Positions 37,021 through 44,645 of a DNA stretch of 64,000 nt are shown here, piece by piece; the stretch's first letter is position 1; every line of letters starts with the position of its first letter. Made by a program: the position numbers and the translations under genes. Under the pieces are notes generated by a model. It was not told the origin of the DNA and did not search any database. It worked only from the letters and a program-made list of their open reading frames with translations. The stretch lies in the NCBI GenBank assembly GCA_001983555.1, contig LJHE01000060.1, positions 18,344 through 82,343 on the forward strand, written 5' to 3'. The stretch is from Candidatus Epulonipiscioides gigas. Lineage in GTDB: Bacteria; Bacillota; Clostridia; Lachnospirales; Cellulosilyticaceae.

Positions 37021-37291
37021 ATAGGTGATACAGTCGGGTGGTAACCACTAGATGAACATCAATGCAAAATAATTAATGCCTCAAGACCAATAACTAATAT
37101 GCATTATAAAGATATAGATAAGCTATTTCCATCACTCGCAAGCAAATTTTACTTACAGAAGAGTACAAAAGTAAAAAAAGATTAATTATCATGCAGGATA
37201 AATAAAGCTCGGTTGCCAAGAGCAATCTACAAAAGATTATAGTGTAGGTATTAATGAAATGTCAATTCTAATAAAAAAGTTAGAGAGGTAA
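37021..37291 (+). pseudogene. cheB: Decayed cheB (chemotaxis methylesterase) remnant
   Basis: The gap between flhG and cheA is where cheB normally lies. In frame from about 37051 it reads INASRPITNMHYKDIDKL followed by FPSLASKFYL, which follows the CheB block HRPSVDVLFESVA. At about 37188-37250 another frame reads IMQDK-stop-SSVAKSNL (compare the CheB AQDE-SSVVYGMPKAA block), and a third gives DYSVGINEMSILIKKLER then TAA at 37289-37291 (compare the C-terminal IGAVDEVLPLDKIA). Stops and shifts break it and most of the gene is gone. Homology is judged by eye. Confidence 0.6.
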
Positions 37292-37297
37292 AAAATT

Positions 37298-39388
37298 ATG
37301 GATATGTCACAATATTTGCAAGTATTTATAGAAGAATCAAAAGAAAATCTTCAAACTTTAAATGAAAATTTACTCTTATTAGAAGCAACTCCTGAAGAAA
37401 TTGAAGTCGTAAACGTAATATTTAGAGTTGCTCATACATTTAAAGGAATGGCCGGAACAATGGGATTTACGAAAATGCAACATTTAACCCATGTTCTTGA
37501 AAATGTTCTATCAGAAATAAGAAATGGCAAATTGCATGTAACAACCGAGATGTTAGACATAATGTTTCAGTGTTTAGATGCATTAGAAAATTATGTCGAT
37601 CAAATTATTAATACATCTTCAGAAGGTGATGAAAGCTATTCTCATTTAATTAATCAATTAGAAGCAATACTTAAAGGAGATTTTGTAAGTGCTCAACCTG
37701 CTACCAAAGCTAGTACATCAAATTCAGAGAATAGTTCTAATACAAACTCAACATCTTCAAACTTAAAGCTTCCTGATTCTGTAGAAGTTGTTAGAAAACA
37801 AGCCCTTGAAGATGGAATGAATGTATTTAAAATAAATGTAATTATATCAGAAACCTGTATGTTAAAGGCTGCAAGAGCATTTATAGTATATTCAGAACTT
37901 GGAGATATGGGTGATATTATACATTGTATTCCATCTAGTCAAGATATTGAAGAAGAAAAATTTGATAGAGAATTCATGGTTGTATTTACAACACAAGAAT
38001 CTTTAGAGCGTATTCAGGAAATAATAATGGCTATCGCTGAAATAGATGGAGTAACTATAGAAGATTTACACTCAGTATCTGAAAAATCAGCTCAAGAAGA
38101 AGTGCAAGAACAAGAAGAAGTACAAGAACAAGCTTCAAATCAACAAGAACAAGAAGTGTCAGCTCCACAAAAACCAGCAGTTGCACCTACTGCTCAAAAA
38201 AAGCCTACTAAAGAAGAAGCTACTAACAAAGTCAACGTTGCAGGTAAGAGTGTTCGTGTTAATATTGACAGATTAGATACACTTATGAATCTTGTAAGCG
38301 AGTTAATCATTGTTAAAACACAATTAGAAGGTATAACTGAAACTAATAATGCATCAAATTCTGAAACTAATTATAGCGATTCTGTTGAATATTTAGAGCG
38401 AGTTACAACAAGTTTACATGATGCCGTAATGAAAGTTCGAATGGTACCAGTAGAAACTGTATTTAATCGTTTTCCACGACTTATTCGTGACGTATCTCGT
38501 AAACTTGGTAAAAATATTGAGCTCGTTATGTCTGGAGAAGAAACAGAACTTGATAGAACTGTTATAGATGAAATTGGTGACCCACTAATTCACTTACTTA
38601 GAAATGCAGCTGATCATGGTCTTGAAACTACAAAAGAACGAAAAGAAATTGAAAAACCAGAAAAAGGAACTATTAAATTACAAGCTTATCAGGATGGAAA
38701 TAGTGTAGTCATAGAAGTAGAAGATGATGGTCGTGGAATTGATGTTGAAAAAATAAGAGCCAAATCAGTAGAACGAGGAACTCCACAAGAAGTGGCCGAT
38801 GCTATGAGTGAGCAAGAAGTACTAGAGCAACTGTTTAAACCTAGCTTTAGTATGGCAAAAAAAATTACTGATCTTTCAGGGCGTGGTGTTGGATTAGATG
38901 TTGTAAAAAGCAAAATAACTACATTAGGTGGAAATGTAGAAATTGTCACAGAGCTTGGTAAAGGTAGCCGATTTATAGTAAGATTACCACTGACATTAGC
39001 TATAATCCAAGCATTAATGGTAAATATTAGCTCTGAAAAATATGCTATTCCATTAAATAACATTCAAAATATCGAAAATATTCATCAAGATGAAATTAAA
39101 CAAGTTCAAAATCAAGAAGTAATTGTTCTTAGAAATCAAGTTATTCCAGTAGTAAGATTAGACAGTATACTAGAACTTCCATCAACTAATACAGAAGATT
39201 TAATAGTTGTAATAGTTAAAAAAGGCGAAAAGCAAGTGGGCTTTGTGGTAGACTCGCTAATTGGCCAACAAGAAATTGTAATTAAACCTTTAGGTAAATA
39301 TTTAAATAATATTCATATGATAGCTGGTGCAACCATATTAGGTAATGGAGAAGTTGCTCTAATTTTGGATATCAATACATTGGTTTAA
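37298..39388 (+). CDS. cheA: Chemotaxis histidine kinase CheA
   Basis: 696 residues in the order P1 phosphotransfer (His46 in FRVAHTFKGMAGTMGF), P2 CheY/CheB-docking (about 165-260), a Gln/Glu-rich linker, P3 dimerisation (about 318-385), P4 ATP-binding (HLLRNAADHG N box, VEDDGRGID G1 box, DLSGRGVGLDVV) and P5 CheW-like (about 565-696). It phosphorylates CheY. TAGAGAGGT ribosome site. CheA normally also drives CheB, which appears lost here. Confidence 0.97.
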   Translation: MDMSQYLQVFIEESKENLQTLNENLLLLEATPEEIEVVNVIFRVAHTFKGMAGTMGFTKMQHLTHVLENVLSEIRNGKLHVTTEMLDIMFQCLDALENYVDQIINTSSEGDESYSHLINQLEAILKGDFVSAQPATKASTSNSENSSNTNSTSSNLKLPDSVEVVRKQALEDGMNVFKINVIISETCMLKAARAFIVYSELGDMGDIIHCIPSSQDIEEEKFDREFMVVFTTQESLERIQEIIMAIAEIDGVTIEDLHSVSEKSAQEEVQEQEEVQEQASNQQEQEVSAPQKPAVAPTAQKKPTKEEATNKVNVAGKSVRVNIDRLDTLMNLVSELIIVKTQLEGITETNNASNSETNYSDSVEYLERVTTSLHDAVMKVRMVPVETVFNRFPRLIRDVSRKLGKNIELVMSGEETELDRTVIDEIGDPLIHLLRNAADHGLETTKERKEIEKPEKGTIKLQAYQDGNSVVIEVEDDGRGIDVEKIRAKSVERGTPQEVADAMSEQEVLEQLFKPSFSMAKKITDLSGRGVGLDVVKSKITTLGGNVEIVTELGKGSRFIVRLPLTLAIIQALMVNISSEKYAIPLNNIQNIENIHQDEIKQVQNQEVIVLRNQVIPVVRLDSILELPSTNTEDLIVVIVKKGEKQVGFVVDSLIGQQEIVIKPLGKYLNNIHMIAGATILGNGEVALILDINTLV

Positions 39389-39400
39389 AAGGAGGAAGTT

Positions 39401-39841
39401 ATGAAACAGTATGTAGTTTTTGAAATGGATAAGCAAAATTTTGGCATAGACATACAAAGCGTACAAATTATTGAGCGGATAAAAAGCATAATGCGTGTAC
39501 CTAAATCTCCAGTAGCAATACGTGGAGTAATGAATCTAAGAGGAGAAATTATTCCAGTAATTGATATTAGACGACTATTTCAAATGACAGAAATACCCAG
39601 TACAGATGCAACACGTATTATGATACTTAGAATGGAAGATACTATGGTTGGATGTATAGTTGATAAAGTAAAAGAAGTTTTAAATATTGACTCAAGCCAG
39701 ATTGAAGGAACTGCCACTATGCAAGGTAAAATTGATTCAAGCTATATTGTAGGTGTTGGTAAAGTAGACAACGGTGATGAAATCGTAACTTTACTAAATC
39801 ATGAAAGACTAGTAGAGGTTGCATTTGGAATAGGAGATTGA
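39401..39841 (+). CDS. cheW: Chemotaxis coupling protein CheW
   Basis: 146 residues, single CheW domain: FEMDKQNFGIDIQSVQIIER, PKSPVAIRGVMNLRGEIIPVIDIR, and CIVDKVKEVLNI. Links receptors to CheA. AAGGAGG ribosome site, 12 bp after cheA. Confidence 0.97.
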   Translation: MKQYVVFEMDKQNFGIDIQSVQIIERIKSIMRVPKSPVAIRGVMNLRGEIIPVIDIRRLFQMTEIPSTDATRIMILRMEDTMVGCIVDKVKEVLNIDSSQIEGTATMQGKIDSSYIVGVGKVDNGDEIVTLLNHERLVEVAFGIGD

Positions 39842-39845
39842 TTAT

Positions 39846-40469
39846 ATGCCAAGACTCCGAGATGAATGGCACTGCTATACTCTTGATGCATTAACAGAAG
39901 TAGCAAATATTGGGGCAGGCAATGCAATTACTGCCCTAAGCCAATTATTAAATAAAAAAATATATATGAATATAGTACAAGTTGAAGTAAAAGATATTTC
40001 GGAAATTAGTAAAATATACCCCGAAGAAGATTGTTTTATTGTAGCCAATATAATAGAATTAGTTGGTGATTTGCGTGCTGTATTAATGTTTGTATTAGAA
40101 GAAGAAAGTGCTAAAGAAATTATATCAGTTGTTCTTAATAAAAAAGTTAATAATTTACATGAATTAGATGAATTAGAATTATCACTCTTAAGCGAATTTG
40201 GAAATATACTTGCTGGAAACTATTTAAATGCTATTGGCACATTTGTAAATCTTACTATAAAACAATCAACTCCGAAAATTGTAATGGATATGGCAACTGC
40301 AATAATGTCTATTCCTTTAATAGAATTTTGTGACGAATATTTAGATACGTTGCTAATAAGAACTTATTTTGAATGCGAACAAATTCTATTACAAGGAAAT
40401 TACTTGTTTATCTTAGATAAAAAAACTGAGCGTAAACTAATGAAAGCAGTGAATAGTTATTATGAATGA
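39846..40469 (+). CDS. cheC: CheY-P phosphatase CheC
   Basis: 207 residues with both phosphatase motifs: DALTEVANIGAGNAITALS near the N-terminus and ELSLLSEFGNILAGNYLNAI in the middle. CheC removes phosphate from CheY and binds CheD. Overlaps cheD by 8 bp. Confidence 0.95.
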   Translation: MPRLRDEWHCYTLDALTEVANIGAGNAITALSQLLNKKIYMNIVQVEVKDISEISKIYPEEDCFIVANIIELVGDLRAVLMFVLEEESAKEIISVVLNKKVNNLHELDELELSLLSEFGNILAGNYLNAIGTFVNLTIKQSTPKIVMDMATAIMSIPLIEFCDEYLDTLLIRTYFECEQILLQGNYLFILDKKTERKLMKAVNSYYE

Positions 40470-40947
40470 CACAATACAAGTAGGCATAGCAGAATTAAAA
40501 ACAGGTAAATCGCCAGAAAAAATTATAACTATAGGTCTTGGTTCATGTGTAGGTGTAACATTATATGATCCTATAAGTAAAATCGGTGGCATGGTTCATA
40601 TAATGTTGCCAAATAGTAAAGAGATAAAAAATAATGATAACGTTGCCAAGTTTGCTGATACAGGTATACCAAAATTGTTACAAGAAGTGCTTAAAAAAGG
40701 AGCAAAAAAAAATAACATAGTTGCTAAAATGGCAGGTGGAGCTCAAATGTTTAATTTATCAACAAATAATAATGCATTAAGAATAGGTGATAGGAATATA
40801 ATAGCAACAAAAAAAATTTTACAAGAGTTAAATATTCCTATAAAAGCAAATGATACAGGACAAAATTATGGACGTACAATTATATTGGATCTTAATACGG
40901 GTGGATTATTGGTTAGAGCTATTGGTAAGAGTGAGAAACAAATATAG
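40462..40947 (+). CDS. cheD: Chemoreceptor glutamine deamidase CheD
   Basis: 161 residues. Catalytic Cys in GLGSCVGVTLYDP, His in GGMVHIMLP and Thr in FADTGIPKLL are all present; KMAGGAQMF follows. It deamidates receptors and forms the CheC-CheD-CheY adaptation loop. Confidence 0.95.
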   Translation: MNDTIQVGIAELKTGKSPEKIITIGLGSCVGVTLYDPISKIGGMVHIMLPNSKEIKNNDNVAKFADTGIPKLLQEVLKKGAKKNNIVAKMAGGAQMFNLSTNNNALRIGDRNIIATKKILQELNIPIKANDTGQNYGRTIILDLNTGGLLVRAIGKSEKQI

Positions 40948-40965
40948 AAAGAGGTGGTGCAACAA

Positions 40966-41709
40966 GTGACGAATATAGATAAGATATGGGATAAATACAA
41001 AAAAACAAAATCGAGGAAATTAAAAGAACAAATCATTGAGCACTATGCACCCCTCGTTAGAATCGTAGCAGGTAGGCTGGGTATTTATTTAAACACATAT
41101 CTAGAATTAGATGATCTGTTAAGTTTTGGTGTTATAGGCTTAATAGATGCAATTGATAAATATGATTATGATAAAAAAATTAAATTTGAAACATATGCTT
41201 CATTAAGAATTAGAGGAGCAATAATTGATGAAATCCGTAAACTTGATTGGGTTCCACGTTCTATTAGACAAAAACAAAAAGAATATATTAGAGCATATGA
41301 AAGAGTAGAAGCAAAGATAGGTCATAGTCCGACTGATGGTGATATAAGAAAAGAACTAAATATAAACGAAACTGAATATAATAAATTAGTGCAAGATACA
41401 AATATAAGTACTTTAGTTTCAATTGACGAAAGTGAATTATATGAATTTAATATAGAAGATCCTGCAACAAAAACACCTTATCAAGAGCTTGAAAATAAAG
41501 AAGCATTAGAAATTTTAGAGCGTGAAATACTTGCTTTAAATGAGCGTGAGCAATTGCTTATTAAACTTTATTATTACGAAGAATTAACTCTAAAAGAAAT
41601 AAGTTTAATTCTTGAAGTTTCTGAATCAAGAGTATCACAAATCCATTCAAAATTAATGGTAAAATTACGTAATAAGCTCAAAAAATATAATGTAGTTTTC
41701 CCTTTATAA
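40966..41709 (+). CDS. sigD: Flagellar sigma factor SigD (FliA)
   Basis: 247 residues from the GTG at 40966 (AGAGGTGG at 40950-40957 lies 8 bp before; the GTG at 40954 is part of that site). Region 2 (LDDLLSFGVIGLIDAIDKYD, FETYASLRIRGAIIDEIRKLDWVPRS), region 3, and region 4 (LKEISLILEVSESRVSQIHSK). It should read the CCGATAT promoters ahead of the flagellin genes. Confidence 0.96.
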   Translation: MTNIDKIWDKYKKTKSRKLKEQIIEHYAPLVRIVAGRLGIYLNTYLELDDLLSFGVIGLIDAIDKYDYDKKIKFETYASLRIRGAIIDEIRKLDWVPRSIRQKQKEYIRAYERVEAKIGHSPTDGDIRKELNINETEYNKLVQDTNISTLVSIDESELYEFNIEDPATKTPYQELENKEALEILEREILALNEREQLLIKLYYYEELTLKEISLILEVSESRVSQIHSKLMVKLRNKLKKYNVVFPL

Positions 41710-41728
41710 ATAGTTAGGAGTGATTAAT

Positions 41729-41983
41729 ATGATTAGACCTATTGATACACAAACATTATATATGAATACTCAACAAGTAACAAAAACTGCTGAATTTGAT
41801 AAAGTTGCACCTATTTTAGAGCAAACTTGGATCGCAGTTGAAAATGTTAAAGAAACAAAACGTCAAAGTGAACGTGTTATAAAAATGGAAAAATCGAGTG
41901 AAATAAATAAAGATGGTAATCGTGGAGAACCTAAAAATAAAAAAGAAAAAACTACTCAAACTAAATTAGATTTATCAATTTGA
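41729..41983 (+). CDS. Small protein at the end of the fla/che operon
   Basis: 84 residues from the ATG at 41729 (AGGAG at 41716-41720; the GTG at 41720 is within the site). Starts MIRPIDTQTLYMNTQQV and has a Lys/Glu-rich, probably disordered tail. Short proteins starting with a similar IRPID motif follow sigD in other Clostridia, but I know of no function. No cysteines, no transmembrane segment. Confidence 0.75.
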   Translation: MIRPIDTQTLYMNTQQVTKTAEFDKVAPILEQTWIAVENVKETKRQSERVIKMEKSSEINKDGNRGEPKNKKEKTTQTKLDLSI

Positions 41984-42016
41984 TAAAATTATTTTTATAT
42001 TAAAGGAGCAGTTAGC

Positions 42017-42403
42017 ATGATATATACGGGATTAATTTTAACAGGAATAGGAACTATATTAACTTTAATAAGTATCTTTAAAATTATTGCTGAAAATCGG
42101 AAGAAAGTGCCATCTCCTGTTCCTCCATTTTCTACACAAGAAGCATTAAAAGAAGTGATAATATTACCTCAAAAGTCATCAAAAAATATTTTTAGACCTA
42201 AACAAAATTTTGATTTGGTTCAAGAAGTACAACACAATTTGCGTAGTTATGAAGATTTAAATGAAGAAGATAAAAAAGTTGTAACTCTTGCTAAAAGTGG
42301 TTATAGCATAACACAAATAGCAAAACAATTAAACAGGGGCAAAGGAGAAATTGAATTAATCCTCAATCTAACTAAAAATAGAAAGGATACTTTAAATGAA
42401 TAA
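42017..42403 (+). CDS. DUF6115-like membrane-anchored HTH protein
   Basis: 128 residues: one N-terminal transmembrane segment (about 3-24), a Pro-rich linker, and a C-terminal helix-turn-helix-like segment (LAKSGYSITQIAKQLNRGKGEIELIL). Matches the plan of the DUF6115 proteins found near sigD in Clostridia; function unknown. AAAGGAG ribosome site; overlaps the next gene by 8 bp. Confidence 0.75.
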   Translation: MIYTGLILTGIGTILTLISIFKIIAENRKKVPSPVPPFSTQEALKEVIILPQKSSKNIFRPKQNFDLVQEVQHNLRSYEDLNEEDKKVVTLAKSGYSITQIAKQLNRGKGEIELILNLTKNRKDTLNE

Positions 42404-42881
42404 ACTATGGGCAACTGTACTAGTTATTGGTATTTGTCTTCTACTTAGCGGAAGCGTAATTCTAATCCAAGAACTAGGCAAAGAAGAAATTGAGATTGTA
42501 GAAAACATTCCAGCATATAATCCACCTGAAATACAAAAGTCACCGCCAATAATTGAACCCGAACCTGAACCAATAATTGAACCCGAGCCTGAGCCAATAC
42601 TTGAATCAATAATAATTGAACCGATAATTGAACCCGAGCCTGAACCAATACCTGAACCTGAGCCAATACTTAAGCCAACTGTAATAGAAGTTGTTATACC
42701 ACCAAATATAGGATCAGATACAATTTCTTTTATACTAAAAGAAAATGGAATAATTAACAACGCAGAAGACTTTAACAACTATGTAAAACAACAAGGTAAA
42801 TCAAGAGTGTTACAAAAAGGAACATTTAATTTTACCCCTGATATGACATATGAAGAAATTCTAGATATTATGACATTTTAA
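42396..42881 (+). CDS. Membrane-anchored MltG/LysM-like small domain protein
   Basis: 161 residues: one transmembrane segment (about 4-25), a Glu/Pro repeat linker (about 45-90, EPEPEPII type), then a C-terminal about 65-residue domain (VIPPNIGSDTISFILKENGII, QKGTFNFTPDMTYEEILDIM) like the small N-terminal domain of the endolytic transglycosylase MltG. The catalytic domain is absent and the stop is at the expected domain end, so it is a short form, not a truncation by frameshift. Last gene of the motility operon. Confidence 0.75.
   Translation: MNKLWATVLVIGICLLLSGSVILIQELGKEEIEIVENIPAYNPPEIQKSPPIIEPEPEPIIEPEPEPILESIIIEPIIEPEPEPIPEPEPILKPTVIEVVIPPNIGSDTISFILKENGIINNAEDFNNYVKQQGKSRVLQKGTFNFTPDMTYEEILDIMTF
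42550..42672 (+). repeat. Glu/Pro codon repeats
   Basis: Imperfect repeats of GAACCCGAGCCTGAGCC and ATAATTGAACC encode the rigid EPEP linker. The mirrored minus-strand frame is an artefact of this repeat. Confidence 0.8.
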
Positions 42882-42888
42882 ATTTTTT

Positions 42889-42923
42889 AAAGCTATTGCA
42901 TCAAATGTGCAATAGCTCTTTTT
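42889..42923. terminator. Bidirectional terminator, motility operon / secG
   Basis: AGCTATTGCA (42891-42900) and TGCAATAGCT (42908-42917) flank a 7-nt loop, followed by CTTTTTT on the plus strand; the minus side carries TTTAAAAAATTT. It ends the 29-kb operon and the converging secG. Confidence 0.88.
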
Positions 42924-43159
42924 TATAAAACTCCAAGAAATAATGCTGAAATAATAAAAAGTGCAGCGGTAAATTTAGTAAAACGTTCAAATTTTCCTTC
43001 TAATGAATTCTTTTTATTTTGAGCCCAAAATGTATTCTCAGTTTCCCCTGTCATTCCACTAAGACCTGTTGATTTACCTTCTTGCATTAGAACAATTATA
43101 ATAATCGCTACAGAAGCAATTACAAATATTACAGTAAGAATAGTTCTTAACACTTCCAT
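42923..43159 (-). CDS. secG: Preprotein translocase subunit SecG
   Basis: 78 residues, two transmembrane segments (about 5-24 and 58-77) joined by a loop with VLMQEGKSTGLSGMTG, characteristic of SecG. GGAGGG ribosome site. Own promoter, divergent from the transporter gene. Confidence 0.95.
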   Translation of the reverse strand: MEVLRTILTVIFVIASVAIIIIVLMQEGKSTGLSGMTGETENTFWAQNKKNSLEGKFERFTKFTAALFIISALFLGVL

Positions 43160-43189
43160 GACTAACCCTCCAATTAATATAATACTTCT

Positions 43190-43218
43190 ATTTTAACAAT
43201 TTAAGCATTATATTTCAA
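43190..43218 (-). promoter_or_regulatory. secG promoter
   Basis: Minus strand TTGAAA (43218-43213), 17 bp, TAAAAT (43195-43190), about 30 bp upstream of the start codon. Confidence 0.55.
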
Positions 43219-43237
43219 GGCTTTTATACAATATATA

Positions 43238-43266
43238 TTGACATAAAGTATTTACAATTTTATAAT
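43238..43266 (+). promoter_or_regulatory. Consensus promoter of the PfoR/EIIC-like gene
   Basis: TTGACA (43238-43243), 17 bp, TATAAT (43261-43266), a perfect sigma-A promoter 30 bp from the start codon with a TAGGAGG ribosome site. Confidence 0.85.
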
Positions 43267-43296
43267 AAATTATTAACTATCTTAGGAGGCTATAAA

Positions 43297-44358
43297 ATGA
43301 CTAAATTTCTAAAAAAAAAGGATATTGAAATTTCTCTAAATCGTTATGGTATAGCAGCATTATCAGCGATGGCACAAGGTCTTTTTTGCTCACTTTTAAT
43401 AGGTACCATTCTTAAAATAGTAGGTCAACAAATTGGTATTGAAATATTAATTTCTACAGGCTCTTTTGCATCTCAAATGTCAGGAGCTGCGATGGCTATT
43501 GCAATTGGATTTGCATTAAAATCTCCACCACTTGTTTTATTTTCTCTTACAACTGTTGGATTTATTGCAAATATAGAAGGCGGAGCGGGTGGTCCATTAG
43601 CAGTTCTTTTTATTACCATTATTGCAGCTGAATGCGGTAAATTTGTTTCAAAGGAAACAAAAATAGATATTTTGGTCACCCCAACTATAACCATTTGTGT
43701 AGGAACATTTTTATCATTAAGCATTGCACCATACATAGCTAATATAGCAATGTCAATTGGAAATTTTATTCAGTGGGCAACTGAGCTCGCACCATTTTTT
43801 ATGGGAATTATTATTGCAGTAGTTGTTGGAATTACTTTAACTTTACCAATATCATCAGCAGCTATTTGTGCAGCTTTTTCAATTACTGGTCTTGCAGGCG
43901 GAGCAGCTCTTACTGGATGTTGTGCTCATATGATAGGTTTTGCATTTATGGGATTTAAAGATAATGGTATTTCAGGAATTGTTTCACAAGGAATAGGTAC
44001 TTCAATGTTACAAATGCCAAATCTTGTCAAAAAACCTATTCTTTGGTTACCTCCAATAATTACATCTATAATTATTGGTCCAATTTCTACAGTATTTTTT
44101 AAACTTGAAATGAATGGAGAACCAATATCTAGTGGAATGGGTACTTGTGGTTTTGTTGGACAAATTGGAACTATAACAGGTTGGTTTTCACCAAGTGAAG
44201 CTGCTTTATTAAATGGAGCAATAAGTATTTCTCCAACATCATTTACATGGATAGGTCTAATAATGGTTTGTTTTATATTACCTGGAATAATTTGTTCTTT
44301 AATTGGAATATTATTTAGAAAATTTGGATATCTTAAAGAAGGTGATTTAAAAATTTAA
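43297..44358 (+). CDS. PTS EIIC-like / PfoR-type membrane protein
   Basis: 353 residues with about nine to ten hydrophobic segments. Resembles the PTS_EIIC_2/PfoR group: GGAGGPLAVLFITIIAAECGKFVSKETKIDILVTPTITI in sections, LPISSAAICAAFSITGLAGGAALTGCCAHMIGFA, and GMGTCGFVGQIGT. No EIIA/EIIB partner is nearby, so it may not be a classical sugar PTS. Monocistronic with a strong promoter and a terminator. Substrate unknown. Confidence 0.82.
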   Translation: MTKFLKKKDIEISLNRYGIAALSAMAQGLFCSLLIGTILKIVGQQIGIEILISTGSFASQMSGAAMAIAIGFALKSPPLVLFSLTTVGFIANIEGGAGGPLAVLFITIIAAECGKFVSKETKIDILVTPTITICVGTFLSLSIAPYIANIAMSIGNFIQWATELAPFFMGIIIAVVVGITLTLPISSAAICAAFSITGLAGGAALTGCCAHMIGFAFMGFKDNGISGIVSQGIGTSMLQMPNLVKKPILWLPPIITSIIIGPISTVFFKLEMNGEPISSGMGTCGFVGQIGTITGWFSPSEAALLNGAISISPTSFTWIGLIMVCFILPGIICSLIGILFRKFGYLKEGDLKI

Positions 44359-44383
44359 ATTTGTAATTTGATATTCCCTAAAA

Positions 44384-44421
44384 AAGAGGTTTCCGTATAC
44401 TATCGGAGACCTTTCTCTTAT
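44384..44421 (+). terminator. Terminator after the PfoR-like gene
   Basis: AGGTTTCCG and CGGAGACCT pair around an 8-nt loop (one G-U pair), followed by a pyrimidine-rich tail TTTCTCTTATTTG. Confidence 0.8.
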
Positions 44422-44433
44422 TTGTATATAAAA

Positions 44434-44632
44434 GTGAACTACCCCCACTTATAGAAGTGTGGGCTTCTTGCGTAAGCCGAACCAATGTTCAGTAATTTAG
44501 CAAGCTCTACGGGTCGTCCCGCCCCTGAACTATAAACTGATTATATTATATTTAGTTTATAAAGTCAAGAGATTTTAGCAATTCATCCCTACGCCTATAA
44601 AGGTGGGAAAATTCTTGCTAGTTTTAGTTAAA
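44434..44632 (-). mobile_element. Non-autonomous IS200/IS605-type element (omega-RNA/PATE-like)
   Basis: About 190 bp without an ORF but with both structured ends expected of IS605-family elements. Left on the plus strand: GTGAACTA then CCCCCACTT-ATAG-AAGTGTGGG (44442-44463), CTTCTTGCGTAAG and GAAC-CAAT-GTTC, ending in a GC-rich ACGGGTCGTCCCGCCCC block. Right: a hairpin with AGCAA (44577-44581) and TTGCT (44615-44619) enclosing CCC/GGTGGG. Read on the minus strand, the GC-rich half resembles the guide-RNA scaffold of TnpB elements, ending AAGTGGGGGTAGTTCAC. No tnpA or tnpB is present. Confidence 0.7.
44540..44568 (-). promoter_or_regulatory. Promoter inside the IS605-type element
   Basis: Minus strand TTGACT (44568-44563), 17 bp, TATAAT (44545-44540). 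It points into the GC-rich half, so a transcript of about 100 nt could run from about 44533 to the element end at 44434. A transcript is inferred, not shown. Confidence 0.55.
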
Positions 44633-44645
44633 GATGGAGGAAAAA

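Noticed and set aside
42392..42778. Minus-strand ORF rich in Gly-Ser repeats
   Set aside because: Mirror of the Glu/Pro codon repeats of the real plus-strand gene; composition explains the open frame.
44434..44632. IscB/HEARO-type RNA
   Set aside because: The end hairpins fit IS200/IS605 TnpB elements better, and no iscB is present; kept as an IS605-type element instead.
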